Shown here: positions 1 through 10,922 of the stretch, piece after piece
How positions within the stretch are numbered: position 1 is the first letter of the stretch
How the letters are laid out: each line of letters opens with the position of its first letter
Source: Azolla caroliniana
Taxonomy: Eukaryota > Polypodiophyta
Direction: 5' to 3'
Assembly: GCA_043228905.1 (NCBI GenBank)
Contig: JBHGNT010000014.1
Location: 11,098,001 to 11,162,000 of the forward strand
DNA: 64,000 bases
Notes under the pieces: model-generated
Told to the model about the DNA's origin: nothing
The model's input: the letters and a program-made list of their open reading frames with translations, nothing else
Databases searched by the model: none
Position numbers and translations under genes: made by a program

Positions 1-3
1 TGA

Positions 4-600
4 AGGGGGAGGCCTACTTGCTTCTATAGCGGCAAGCCGGGACACTTCCAAAAGAAATGTCGGCATTTCCGAATGGACAAGGAAACCGACGGTACCGATT
101 CGAAGCAGATACCGGACCGGAATGGTAAAGACAGGAGGGGAACGGACCGGAAGGGGACGACGGCAATCGCGGCAAGTGAAGAAGAGTTTATGCTCATCAC
201 CAAGGAGAGTGAGAGAAACCTTGCCGGCGACGAGATGACCTGGGTGGTAGACTCCGGAGTGTCGTTCCACCTTACCCTGGACCGGAAATGCTTCTCATCC
301 TACTCAGCCGGTGATCACGGCTGTGTCCGGATGGGGAATGAAGGTACATGCCAAATTGTCGGCATAGGAGACGTGTGGCTAACAACGCCAACCGGATGCA
401 AGCTGCTGCTGAAGGATGTCCGACACGTTCCGGAGGTTCGTCTGAACCTGATATCAGCCGGTCGGCTAGACGATGAAGGCTACACGGGTACCATCCGGAA
501 CGGTGTCATGAAGTTCTGCAAAGGGAGCCTGATTGTGGCTCGGGCCTGGAAGGTCAACACTCTGTACTTGATGAATCCCGGTTATGTTCGAAGGAAGTGA
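4..600 (+). pseudogene. Copia A1 gag C-terminus and protease
   Basis: Codons 4-600 read through the gag zinc knuckle into the aspartic protease. The knuckle reads CFYSGKPGHFQKKC: the second Cys of the CX2CX4HX4C motif is Ser here but Cys in copia A2 (CFYCGKPGH). The protease motif VDSGVSFHL keeps the catalytic Asp but has Val for the usual Ala. The first codon of the window is TGA where A2 has TCA, so gag is already interrupted. The frame closes at 598-600 and the continuing homology moves to another frame near 590-597, a frameshift. Clearly copia; not functional in this copy. Confidence 0.88.
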
Positions 601-3371
601 ACGTGGCATCCGACACTGTCGGTGAGCTGTGGCACAAAAGGCTGTGTCACATGAGTGAGAAGGGGGTGAAGAGGCTTGCAGACGACAACCTCATTCCAAT
701 GAAGAACGTGCACTTGGAGAAGTGCACTGATTGTCTGGCCGATAAGCAAAACCGGACCTCCTTCCGACCAAGGCCACCGATGAGACGTATTGCACCACTA
801 GAGTTGGTGCATACTGATGTGTGTCAAGTGGACACAAAGTCACATGCAGGATCGCAGTACTTCGTGACGTTCATAGATGACCGCAGCCAGAAGCTATGGG
901 CCACGCCGTTGAAGACCAAGGATCAAGTGTTATCAGTCTTCAAAGAGCTCCACGCGAGAGTGGAAAGAGAAACCGGTCGGAAGCTGAAGGCGGTTCGAGT
1001 AGATAACGGAGGAGAATACCGGGGGCAATCCGAGGAGTACTGTCGCTCGATGGGAATCCGGCTCAAATTTACCAAGCCGAAGACACAGGAACTAAACGGA
1101 CTGGCCGAGAGGATGAACCGGACCTTAATGGAGAGGGTCCGGAGTATGCTAGCGCATGCAAAACTACCCAAGAAGTTTTGGGCTGAGGCATTGTCGATGG
1201 CAACATATGTGATAAATAGATCACCCTCAATACCCTTGGATGGAGACACGCCACAGAGAGTATGGACCTGTAAGGAAGTATCCTACCGGCATCTGAAGGT
1301 GTTCGGGTGTCTCGCGTACATGCATGTAGCTAAGGACCGGAGAGGAAAGTTATATCCAAAGACCCGGCCATGCATATTCCTCGGTTACGGTGACGATGAG
1401 TTCGGCTACCGAGTGTGGGACCTGGTCGTCAAGAAGGTATTCCGGAGTCGAGATATTATCTTCATGGAGGACAAGACGCTCGCCGATTGGGAGTTGGAGA
1501 AGAAGATAATGAACTCTGAGTCGACCGGTAAGGATCGACTCTACGATGAGCAGACCCAACCGGCAAGAGACCGATTAGCACTCGAGGGACCAGCTGGTTA
1601 CGGTGAGGATACTGAACAAGCTGAAGAAGAAGTGGAGCAAGCTGAAACCGGAACCGGCCAAGACCCCGAATCGGATTCAGATGAAGAGCAAATGGAGGAG
1701 CCGGTTACCGAAGCCCGAAGACGGAGATATCCTCTCAGAGAGAGAAGGGCGCCCCGGAGATTTCCGGATGTAGAGCATGTTCTGCTAACCAATGAGGGGG
1801 AGCTGGAAAGCTTCGAAGAAGCGAAGGATGACACCCACAGCCGCAAATGGTTAAGTGCCATACAGGATGAGATGGATTCCCTGCATGAGAACCATACGTA
1901 CGAATTGGTGGAGTTGCCGAAAGGAAAGCGGGCACTCCGAAACAAGTGGGTGTACAAGTTGAAACCGGGAGATGCCGGCAACCCCCCGAGATACAAAGCC
2001 AGGATCGTGGTGAAGGGGTTCCAGCAGAAAAAGGCCGTGGACTTTGACGAGATATTTTCCCCGGTAGTAAAGATAACCTCCATCCAGACGGTGCTAAGTA
2101 TAGCGGCAAGCATGGACCTCGAGGTAGAACAGCTGGACGTGAAGACGGCATTCCTTCACGGCGACCTCGAAGAGGAGATCTACATGCAGCAACCGGAGGG
2201 ATTTGTGGAGAAAGGGAAGGAGCACCTGGTATGCCGACTGAAGAAGAGCCTGTACGGACTAAAGCAGGCTCCCCGACAATGGTACCGGAAGTTCGATTCC
2301 TTCATGACCGATCAAGGGTACCACAAGACGCAGGCCGATCACTGCGTGTTTGTGAAGAAGTTCGAAGGAGGCGACTTCCTGATACTCCTTCTGTACGTGG
2401 ACGACATGTTGATCGTCAGACGGGACCAAGCCAAAATACGGATACTCAAGAAGGCCCTCAACCGGACCTTCTCAATGAAAGACTTGGGTCTGGCAAGACA
2501 GATGCTGGGGATGCATATCATCCGGAACCGGCCAATGAAGCAATTGTGCCTGTCACAGGAGAAGTACATGACAAAGGTGCTTCACCAGTTCAACATGTTA
2601 GATGCGAAACCGGTCGGATCGACACTTCCGGCAAACTTCAGGCTATCCGGTAAGCAAAGCCCGAAGACGAAAGCAAAGAAGGCGGAGATGATGAAGGTCC
2701 CATGTGCCTCTGCTATCGGGAGCCTAATGTACGTAATGGTGTGTACCCGTCCGGATATAGGATACGCAGTCAGAGTGGTGAGCCGGTTCATGAGCAATCC
2801 CGGCAAGGAGCACTGGAATGCGGTCAAATGGATACTCCGGTACTTGAAGGGCACTTCAAATATGTGTCTCTGATTCGGCTCCGGAAAACCTCAACTTGTA
2901 GGTTTTACCGATTCGGACATGTCGGCTAATGTGGATACCAGCCGGTCTACATCCGGGTATGTAATGACATATGCAGGGGGAGCTGTATCGTGGCAGTCGA
3001 GGCTGCAGAAGACGGTTGCATTGTCAACCACGGAGGTGGAGTACATGGTGGCTGTGGAAGCCGGCAAGGAAATATTATGGATGAAGGACTTCATCGGAGA
3101 GCTCGGTATCCGGCAAGATGAATATCGGCTCTATTGCGACAGTCAAAGTGCCATCCACCTTGCTAAGAATGTAGCCTACCATTCCCGGACAAAGCATATC
3201 CAACGAAGATATCACTGGATCCGGGAAAGAGTAGATGACCAGGAGTTCGCACTGACGAAGATCCACACGACCGAGAACGGGTTAGATATGCTGACCAAAG
3301 TGCTGATACCCGACAAGCTGGATGCATGCCGCAAGAGGATCGGACTAGTAAGACACCCCATGCCGGAGTGA
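597..3371 (+). pseudogene. Copia A1 pol: GAG-pre-integrase, integrase, RT, RNase H
   Basis: A near-complete copia pol. GAG-pre-integrase (GELWHKRLCHMS) is at about 625-760. The integrase core follows, with the first Asp in LVHTDVC, the second in VDNGGEY and the Glu in NGLAERMNRT. RT spans about 1900-2600 with FLHGDLEEEIYM and the active-site YVDDMLI at about 2394-2414. RNase H runs from about 2880 to 3371 (TDSDMSANVDTSRSTSGYV, DSQSAIHL). A single in-frame TGA at 2871-2873 separates RT from RNase H; reading continues in the same frame to the TGA at 3369-3371. Apart from this stop and the upstream gag/pro shift, the frame is well kept, which points to a fairly recent element. Confidence 0.93.
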
Positions 3372-3381
3372 AGGGGGAGTT
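3371..3381 (+). other. Polypurine tract of copia A1
   Basis: The purine run AAGGGGGAG directly follows the pol stop and ends just before the TG of the 3' LTR. This is the expected plus-strand priming site. Confidence 0.85.
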
Positions 3382-4066
3382 TGTTGGGAGATAGGTCCCT
3401 CCGAATGGGAAGGGAGAAGAACAGTGTTGATGAACAAACTCAGCCGAGGCCGATAGACCGAGGCCGAAAACGGATGGAGCAGACCCGATGAGAACCGGAT
3501 CAGGAGTACCCGGCTACGGAGAGCCAGATGGTGCAAACCTGGTGAGAACCGGATGAGGAGTACCCGGCTACGGAGAGCCGGATGGTGCAGACCCGGTGAG
3601 AACCGGATGAAGAGACATATTCGTAAATATGTTTTCTGAGAGTCCATCGTTGCTATATTTGTAAATAGCCGAAAAGTCATATTAGTATAAATATGACTTA
3701 GGGCAAACTTTTAGAGTGTGTTGTCATTCTTGTTGGTACAAGGAGAGAGAGAGCGCGTAACTGTGTACAGAGAGAGAGAGAGAGAGAGAAAGAGGTCGTT
3801 GCCTCTGTTGTAACCGCCGCTTGTGGCGAAGATTGTGAGCACAAGGTCGTTGCTTCCGTGAGCTCACTGTTGTAATTATTGTGACATAGTGATAGTTAGC
3901 AGTTAGTGGACTGCCGTGGTTTTTCCCTCTCAGGGTTTTCCACGTTAAACATCCTGTGTACTCGTCTCTCCATTGTGTCGTGTTTTTCTATTTCCCGTTT
4001 TCTGTGCATGATTCTAAGCTCGGTTGTGGCCGAGCGTTGCGTATAGTGGACGTGTAGTTCCCGACA
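3382..4066 (+). repeat. Copia A1 3' LTR (685 bp)
   Basis: Begins TGTTGGGA after the polypurine tract and ends TCCCGACA, an inverted terminal match of 7 of 8 bases. It contains 54-bp tandem units (see 3487-3614) and a GA run at about 3768-3789. The CT-rich, GTTGTAAC-bearing part near 3800-3960 is typical of a copia R/U5 region. The start is related to the copia A2 LTR, but length and middle differ. Confidence 0.88.
3487..3614 (+). repeat. 54-bp tandem repeat in copia A1 LTR
   Basis: Two full 54-bp units (3487-3540, 3541-3594) and a partial third. Each carries GAGAACCGGAT and CCCGGCTACGGAGAGCC. The copia A2 LTR has short related GGTGAGAACCGG units, so this U3 block is variable in copy number within the family. 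Confidence 0.85.
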
Positions 4067-4208
4067 CTATCTTGATCGTACGATCAACAGCTTTGTCGAT
4101 TAAAATTTCTCGATCTCTCACCTTCAGCATGTATTCCACTACGGACACCATACCTTGAGTTCCGCTTGTCGAAGCCATCGTTGTACTTGAGATCCTCCCT
4201 ACCGCCTC
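4067..4208 (-). pseudogene. Gypsy-2 gag N-terminal fragment
   Basis: A short minus-strand reading frame begins after the primer-binding region and gives a peptide with VVEYMLKVRDREILIDK before it is cut by the copia A1 LTR. It sits where gag begins in gypsy elements, but too little remains to name a domain. Confidence 0.5.
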
Positions 4209-4231
4209 TTTCACGTCAAGTTCACCACTTA
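4209..4231 (-). other. Putative primer-binding site of gypsy-2
   Basis: Minus strand, 5 nt after the LTR end: TGGTGAACTTGACGTGAAAG. It closely matches TGGTGAACCCGACGTGA at the same position in the B-element (16504-16520). The donor tRNA was not identified. Confidence 0.6.
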
Positions 4232-4639
4232 ATTATGTCATGAGAATCCGTCACTATGTACGGATCGTGAGACGGAACCGCTGGGGTTATGGATTGGAAG
4301 GAATTAGTACACACACGCAAAACATAAGCAAGATTCACATATAAGACAAGTAGATGAGAGGAAACTTTCGTTTATTTCAAAAGAAATCGATTCTTTATAA
4401 ACTTAGAATCATGTTACAATGGATTGGATATGAATATAAAAGATCATTCTTAAAAAGAAAGGATCCAACAACCATGTAAGGAGTGGTCCAATATGAATAA
4501 GAGTCATTATTCTTGAAAGGAAGGAGCCAACAACCATGTAAGGAGTGGTCTGATATCAATATGAGAGAGATTTCTTCCCCAAGGAATGGGAGAGAGAAGA
4601 ATAAAGGAAAAAAGAAAAAAGTACACGGAAAAAAATGGA

Positions 4640-4780
4640 ACTTATATTGAGCTCTTTGTTAATCCCCCTTCCCAATGTTACTTTGCATGTCCACTTTTAG
4701 TTGCATGGCCTCTACTTTTAGTTGCATCCTTCCATTTTTAGTTGCATGGCCTTGGCTTTTAGTTGCATTCGACCCTCCGT
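4640..4780 (-). repeat. Short tandem repeat with TTTTAGTTGCATGG core
   Basis: Four units of about 21-27 bp, each containing TTTTAGTTGCAT on the plus strand, inside the gypsy-2 LTR. Confidence 0.75.
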
Positions 4781-4836
4781 ATAATTCGGCCAAATGACCT
4801 AATCATCCATAAAGTTTAGCCCATGCACGATCCGTA

Positions 4837-4934
4837 CGTGCGTCGCAACCAAACCATAGACGTGTCTGCGCGCGCAAGTTCCGATCGTGCGTCGCAACCA
4901 AACCATAGACGTGTCTGCGCGCACAAGTTCCGAC
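4837..4934 (-). repeat. GC-rich 49-bp tandem repeat in family G LTR
   Basis: Two nearly identical 49-bp units containing GCGTCGCAACCAAACC and GACGTGTCTGCGCGC, followed by degenerate GC-rich sequence to about 5030. It lies at the same place in the LTR as an unrelated GC-rich repeat in the second family G copy (7500-7755). Confidence 0.8.
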
Positions 4935-5366
4935 CATGTAGTGTACACATCCGCGCATGCACGCGTTCCGACCACATCGTGTACGCTTCCGCACACACAC
5001 GCATCCTGATCGGGCCGTACGTCGTGACCCAAAATCATTTGAGTCATTCATCGACACAATTTAGCCCAAGTCAACTTGAACATTCTGTGCTTCACACATT
5101 GATATAATGAATAGGTTTTGGCTTTCTATATATCTTGGGGAATCCAATGTTATCCTATCTATGTGGGATATCTCACAATTTTGTTTTTTCCCTTTTCTCT
5201 TCAAACTTCTCACTCACATAACTTGATGCTTGTTTATCCATTTCATGGGTAGTAAAATACATTATGAAACTCTTGAAGACATCTATCTTTCCGTATCAAT
5301 ACATTAAGCTAATATTAAATAATTATTTTACTAGTTTTCATATCATGTGTAAAAAACCACACGACA

Positions 5367-7048
5367 ACGCAAGACACCCAACGAATTCATGTATCGCGAT
5401 TGTAAGCGACAACATCCTTTTTGTGTATTCTGCAAAAAGAAGGGTCATACAAAAGAACAATGTCGAAAGCTCCAATGGAAAGAGCACGACAACAAAACAA
5501 AAGTTGCAGACCATAGAGGTCAGATTCCTAATGTCCTTGAGGTCTATACACATCATTTAAGTAATTATCAATGTTCTTTCCCTCACTATGCATTGGGACC
5601 CAATGATTTACTACATGCAAATGGGTATGTCAATGGATCAACCCGTACAATTTTTATTTGATTTGGGAAGCTCACACAATTTTGTGAATGATTGTTTGGT
5701 TCAGATATGGGGAATCTAACCCACCGTAAGTGATCACACCTATAGGATGCACTTGGCTGATGGAAGAGTACAATACATCAACGAGGCGATTCATTCATTA
5801 GGAATTTCTATTGATACTTATGTAGACGAAGTAGACTTCCTTGTAATGAATCTTTTTACCACTAATGTAATATTGGGTTATCCCTTGTTTTATAATAAAA
5901 ACTCTTCTTTGTCTATTGATTGGGTTCGTCATTCCATTTCATTTGTACTAAACGATTGTACTCATTTTATTCAATGTGTAAATAAACAATCCCTTTCGAT
6001 TGTTTCCTCTCTATCAATATCTGAGTTGTCTTGTTCTTCTTTATTTTATTGTGTACTTGATCCGAACTTTCACGTTTATAATATTGATAACGTCTTGGGT
6101 TAATTGACATATTTTGAACAACAACTCGATAAGATCTTAAATGATTTTCATGAGGTTTTTCTGAGTGAACTACCACATGGGTTACCTCCTAAACGTATTA
6201 TAGACCATCGTATAGATATTGTACCTAGCGTTGCACCAATAAGTATACCTCCTTATCGCTTAAGTCAATCTGAAGAGGATGAGGTATCTAAGTAACTCAA
6301 GGGCTATTTACGAATGGGTTATATATGTTATAGTAAATCTCCATGGGGTGCACCTGTTCTCTTGGTAAAAAAGAAAGAGGGCACATGGCGTATGTGTATT
6401 AATTACCGACGCCTAAATAAAGTGACCTTCAAGAATTCATATCCACTACCCCGGGCTGACGATCTAATTGACCGTCTCCATGGAGCTCGGTATTTTACGA
6501 ATGATCTTCGTATGGGCTATGGCCATTATGAGTTTTTGGTTATGCCTTTTGGTTTGACCAATCCTCCGGCCACATTTCAACAAGAAATGAATGACATTTT
6601 CTGAGAACAACTTGGAAAATTTGTTGTTATTTTCTTGGATGATATTTTAGTTTATAGTCATACATTAGAAGAACATGCTAAACATGTCCGCTTTGTTTTA
6701 CAGACATTGCGTGAAAAGCAATTCTACGTGAAAATCTCAAAATGCAAGTTCTTCAAGAAATCAATTACTTATCTTGGACATCTCATAACCGAACGAGGAG
6801 TTGAAATTGATCCTTCTCGCATCGAGAAAATCAAACTTTGGCCCACTCTTCGGAATATTCGAGAAGTTCGATCATTCCTTGGTTTTGTCTGGTTTTTGCG
6901 GAAATCCCTTCGTAATTACTCCTAGTTGACGACGCAATTTACTGATCTTCTAAAAGGTCAAACGCGTAAGTCTACAAAACTTATTGTGTGGAATGCTACA
7001 CTAGACCTCGCCTTTAAGGAACTCAAGGCCCTGGTGTGGAAGGCCAAG
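5367..7048 (+). pseudogene. Gypsy-1 gag end, protease and RT
   Basis: Starts with a gag zinc knuckle CVFCKKKGHTKEQC (CX2CX4HX4C) at about 5420-5460. The protease follows as FDLGSSHNFV, with Leu in place of the Ser/Thr after the catalytic Asp. RT at about 6200-6925 shows [32 protein letters not shown] and the active site FLDDILVYS (about 6632-6658). Stops interrupt it at 6292-6294, 6602-6604 and 6923-6925, and the frame shifts near 5620. Reading stops inside the start of RNase H, where the TIR element entered. Confidence 0.88.
7040..7048 (+). repeat. Left target-site duplication of TIR insertion
   Basis: AAGGCCAAG here and TATGGCAAG at 9009-9017 flank the insertion (6 of 9 match). The gypsy-1 RNase H codons run on in the same frame if the insertion and one copy are left out. 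Confidence 0.45.
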
Positions 7049-7499
7049 GTTGTTAGGTACGTTAGGTACGGTACGGATACCATATGTATATAACGTATTA
7101 ATACCCGTATAGTACCTCCCAATTTAAAAATATGTTAAATATGTTTTCTTAATATATTAAATACTTATAAAATACGTTGTCGTGAAGATTTTTGACAATG
7201 GTGTGAAAATCATATAAGACATACGAAATCAAGTGTCAATCATATAAAAAATAATAGTGAATATACAAATTCTAAGTTTAATATCCTAGTACAAAAGACG
7301 AAGATCTTGAATAGATACACTTTACTACATAAGAAACAAACATCTAAGTGTCAACTTATGTGGGTAAGAAGTTGTGAAATAAAAAGAGAAAATTGTGAGA
7401 TATCCCACATAGACAGGACGAATAAGGCTCTCACCATATATAAGGTAGAGCAAAAGTTATTATCTTTGTGTGGAGTGTAGAGAGTTCAAGGTAACTTGA

Positions 7500-7755
7500 A
7501 CTAAGAGTGGAGGTGGCCTAGCCACTCGTAAAGGTTTTGGCCAACCAAAACGGAATTGGACGGTAACCGGTGATCCGCCATTCGACGACCGACGGCAACA
7601 GACCACCAGTAACCGGCGACATCCGACGACCAACGGCCACCAGTAACCGGCGGCATCCGAAGACCGACGGCAACCGGCGAGGCGGTGGCCACTGGTAACC
7701 GGCGGCATCCGGCGAATCGGCCGGAATCCGACATCCAACAAACCGGCGACTAGAT
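7500..7755 (+). repeat. GC-rich tandem repeat in solo LTR
   Basis: Degenerate repeats of CCAGTAACCGGCGACATCCG type in about three to four units of about 50 bp. It is strongly GC-rich inside an otherwise AT-rich LTR. Confidence 0.75.
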
Positions 7756-7788
7756 AAATATATATATAAATATATATACATATGCAAG

Positions 7789-7855
7789 GAGGGCAAGTAA
7801 GGATTCGAACCTTGCACCTCCAAGGTAGGAGTCAATTGGCTTACTACCAAGCCAA
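7789..7855 (-). repeat. Antisense tRNA-like module in solo LTR
   Basis: Read on the minus strand: an A-box-like TGGCTTGGTAGTAAG and, about 30 nt later, a perfect B-box GGTTCGAATCC preceded by GGAGGTGCAA. It has a tRNA-like layout but no confident cloverleaf, so it is not called a tRNA gene. Confidence 0.6.
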
Positions 7856-8632
7856 GATATTTGGTTGAAATTATATTTCTATCATTGTACTTTTACATGG
7901 AAATTTTCATACATGAGAGCTAAAATGAGTGACATGGTTATCATGCACCACATGTAATACATGAGCGCCAAATGGCAAACATGCATTTTATGCATGTCTT
8001 GAACCCTCAAATGCATAAGGGCATCTATAAAAGAGGGAATGAAAAAGATCAGTGGGGGGGATTCTGGGATAAAAAGAAAGCTTTGTACTTTAAATCAAAA
8101 TTAATATTAAGAAGAAAATTCGTTATCCTTTTAATGATATACCTTGTTCTTGAAATCTAAAGTCAAGAGTTCTTAATCTCTCTCTCAATCTAAAATCAAG
8201 CGTTCTATCTTATCTCAATCTCTCTCTCTCTTGCAATCTATCTTAATTTCTTTCCCGCTAAATCTTGTGCAAACTTCGAGTCCTTCCGATCCAAAACCCC
8301 GGCGGTTCCGCCTCGCGATCCGCACCTAGTGACGGATCTTCACGACAACCTATAGTACATTAAATACTTCTAGAATTTGAAAATTATTTACCTTTCTAAA
8401 AAATATCTATAATATTGTAAAAAACATCTATGTTTACACAATTTTATGATGTACAATATAGTTCTACATCCTAAAATGCATATAAGACATTTGAACATTT
8501 CACATCCTAAAATACTTGTAGTAATATGGATTTCGACATTCCCTTATTCTATAAATCAGTGTAAGTGTGTATCACGATGTTCTACTTCAAATTGTAATTA
8601 TTTACAATTATGCCTTCATGATAGGTTTCTCT

Positions 8633-8780
8633 TTTCTTCGTTTTCTTCTTCTTCTTCTTCTATCTTCTGCGATTATCACACTGAGAGTCACGATAGGTTT
8701 ATGTCTTCTTTTCTCTCTTCTTCTTCTTCTTCTTCATCTTCATCATCATCGTCTCTTTTATTCTTCTTCCTTCCTTCCTT
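8633..8780 (+). repeat. CTT/TCA microsatellite
   Basis: Runs of TTCTTC and TCATCA in the right part of the TIR element. Long Ser/Phe/Leu frames across it are a by-product. Confidence 0.85.
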
Positions 8781-9017
8781 TGACTTCATTTTCACTAAAA
8801 TCTTTTTTTTCTTTTGCTTTTTGTTGGGGTTTTACTTACATTTTCTTTATAAATACGTATTATACCTGTTTTCTTTATAAATATGTTAAGTACCGTATTT
8901 TACAAATGTACATGATATTTGACTAAACAACATTGAGTTATAGTACGTACTATACAAATGATGAGGCATTATACGTATTTAAACGTTAAATACGGGTACA
9001 TAAACAACTATGGCAAG

Positions 9018-10897
9018 GCTCCTTCATTTCTTTTACTTGATCCTTCAAAACCTTTTGAAGTTGAAACTAATGCAAGTGATTATGCTATAGGTGTTGTCTT
9101 ATATTAAGATGGTAAACCAATAGCATTTGAGAGTAAGAAACTTGATTCTGCTCAATGTCGGTATACCGTTCAAGAAAAGGAATTATTTGCAGTTATACAT
9201 GCGCTCAAACATGGCGGAATTATCTTTATAGAAATCTTTTTGTGGTAATTACGGACCATGAGTCCTTAAAATATTTTTGTGACCAACAAGATCTGAAAGG
9301 TCGTAAGGTAGGATGGGTTGATCTCATCCAGGACTTTGATTTTTCCATACGATATCGTGAAGGTTCCATGAACATTGTCATTGATGCACTAAGTCACATC
9401 CGTGAAGTTAACATGCTTAGCTTTACTGAAATAACATCAGATCTTTATGATCACCTTCGAGGAAAGTATCCTGATAACAATTGTTTTGCGAAATACTTGG
9501 CAAGAGTTGAGTCTGGATTAGACACCACCACATCCTCGAAGGAATCCTTCCACATTGCTAACAGTCTGCTCTACCGTAATGGGAAGGTTTGTGTTCCAGA
9601 TTTGCCTCAAGTCAAAAAGAGAATTCTTTTTTAATGCCATGATGCACCCTCTGCAAGGCACCCTGGAATACATCGTACACTCGTTCTCATCTCCACTCAA
9701 TTCTATTGGCCTAAGATGCCTCGTGACATACATAGCTATGTGACTAAATGTCCCAATGTTAGGTTAACAAAGCCGAGTGACTTAAAGCCGCAGGACTTTT
9801 ACATCCCTTGGACATTCCCAACAATAAGTGGGAAAGTATATCCATGGATTTTATTGTTAGCCTTCCTTGCAACCAAAAAGTTCATGATGCCATCTGGTTG
9901 TGGTTGATAGACTAACTAAAATGGCCAGATTTTAGTTAGACTAAAACTAATTGCTACTAAAACCACGGTAACGGGTCTTGAATTGTCTTACCAATTCATT
10001 GACGAGTTATTTCGTTTTTATGGGTTACCGATGGATATTGTGAGTGATCGAGATCCAAAATTTACTAGTGACTTCTGGACGTAAGTCTTTAAGAAGTTAG
10101 AAACTATGTTGAGCATGAGTTCCACGGATCATCCTCAATCCGATGGACAGGCAGAACGAGTAAATCAAATTATTGAGTACATGCTTCGAGCATACGTTGG
10201 TGCAAAACCAACACAATGGGAATGTTATCTCCCAATTTTGGAGTTTGCTTATAACAGCTCCAAGCATACGTCGACGGGATATAGTCCTTTTATGTATGGT
10301 TTTCAGCCATGAGCCCCGATTGATGTTAATATACATCATGATGAGTTGCGAAGTACACAAAACTTTCTTCGGGATATGCAAAATATGTTGCATATTGCAC
10401 GAGATAATATAAAAACTGCTCAAGATAGAGCGCGTTTTTACACCGATCATAATAGGCTACCTCGTGTATTCAACCCTGGACAGAAGGTATTTTTATGTAT
10501 ACCTCACAATTCTAAGACATTTTCTACGAGTAAGTGCACTAAGTTAGCCCCAAGGTTTTGTGAACCTTTTCAAGTCCTCAAACGCATTGGTTCATCAGCC
10601 TATCGTCTCGCTCTTCTAGATGGCGTTGAAATTCATCCAGTTTTTCATGTAAGTCATCTACAAGAACTTCTAGGTTCTCGCGACAATACAGTTACAACTG
10701 AAACTCTGGTTACTTCTGAAGAATTATCTTCTAAACCACATGTACTAGAAAGAATTCTCGATGTTAAAACAAAAAATCTGCGTACTAAAATAATCCGAGA
10801 ATTTAAAATTAAATGGATGGATAAATCTATCAAAGATGCCACATGGGAATGAGAAAATACTCTTCGAACTAACTTCCCTAACTTTCCATTGCAAGAG
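9018..10897 (+). pseudogene. Gypsy-1 RNase H, integrase and chromodomain
   Basis: RNase H resumes with PFEVETNASDYAIG (about 9050-9090) and continues to about 9400 (VVITDHESLKYF). Integrase has the zinc-binding region near 9640-9760, then VVVDRLTKMA, IVSDRDPKF and DGQAERVNQ carrying the D, D and E residues (about 9900-10160). The C-terminal part (10346-10852) includes PVFHVSHL and then a chromodomain-like segment, ILDVKTKNL..FKIKWM..DATWE, which identifies a chromovirus. A TGA at 10850-10852 interrupts the chromodomain. Other stops lie at 9632-9634, 9905-9907 and 10310-10312. Confidence 0.88.
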
Positions 10898-10905
10898 TGC
10901 AATGT

Positions 10906-10922
10906 TTTAAAGAGGGAGAGTA
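10906..10922 (+). other. Polypurine tract of gypsy-1
   Basis: AAAGAGGGAGAG just before the TGTTACATG start of the LTR. Confidence 0.7.

Larger units (their letters stand above)
1..4066 (+). mobile_element. Copia A1: Ty1/copia retrotransposon, 5' part outside window
   Basis: The 3' part of a copia element: zinc knuckle, protease, integrase, reverse transcriptase and RNase H in Ty1/copia order, then a polypurine tract and a 3' LTR. The 5' LTR and most of gag lie left of the window. The right edge at 4066 abuts the minus-strand gag start of gypsy-2, so A1 inserted into gypsy-2. The first flanking bases are CTATC; the matching duplication would lie outside the window. It belongs to the same family as copia A2 (15669-23695, minus), which is collinear at protein level. 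Confidence 0.93.
4067..5366 (-). mobile_element. Gypsy-2: minus-strand gypsy LTR, primer site and gag start
   Basis: On the minus strand: an LTR (5366 to 4236), a putative primer-binding site, then the first gag codons (starting MASTSGTQGM) to 4067, where copia A1 interrupts. The right edge at 5366 abuts gypsy-1 coding DNA, so gypsy-2 inserted into gypsy-1 and its remainder lies left of the window. The flanking tetranucleotide is ACGC, one base from the ACGT found beside related insertions. Confidence 0.78.
4236..5366 (-). repeat. Family G LTR (1131 bp), gypsy-2
   Basis: The minus-strand LTR begins TGTCGTGTGG at 5366 and ends ATGACA at 4236. It matches the 1170-bp LTR at 7178-8347 over the start, the middle (GTGAGATATCCCACATAGA block) and the tail (GATCCG..TAGTGACGGAT). 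Two tandem-repeat blocks lie inside (4640-4780 and 4837-4934). Confidence 0.8.
7178..8347 (+). repeat. Solo LTR, family G (1170 bp)
   Basis: Begins TGTCGTGAAG, ends TTCACGACA. Flanks are ACGT (left) and ACCT (right), a 4-bp duplication with one change. No primer site or coding DNA follows, so it is a solo LTR. It aligns with the gypsy-2 LTR in reverse orientation. The tail CCCCGGCGGTTCCGCCTC resembles the tails of the B-element and gypsy-3 LTRs. Confidence 0.8.
7049..9008. mobile_element. AT-rich TIR element (MITE or Mutator-like) with nested LTR
   Basis: This DNA splits gypsy-1 RNase H. The left end begins GTTGTTAGGTACG and the right end, read inward on the other strand, begins GTTGTTTATGTACCCG, an imperfect terminal inverted repeat. 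The flanks give a 9-bp (6/9) or 8-bp (6/8) direct repeat, pointing to the Mutator or hAT class. No transposase is seen. The interior has CTT/TCA microsatellites and a solo family G LTR (7178-8347). Class assignment is an inference. Confidence 0.45.

Noticed and set aside
8446-8926. Ser/Phe-rich ORFs
   Set aside because: They come from CTT/TCA microsatellites in the TIR element.
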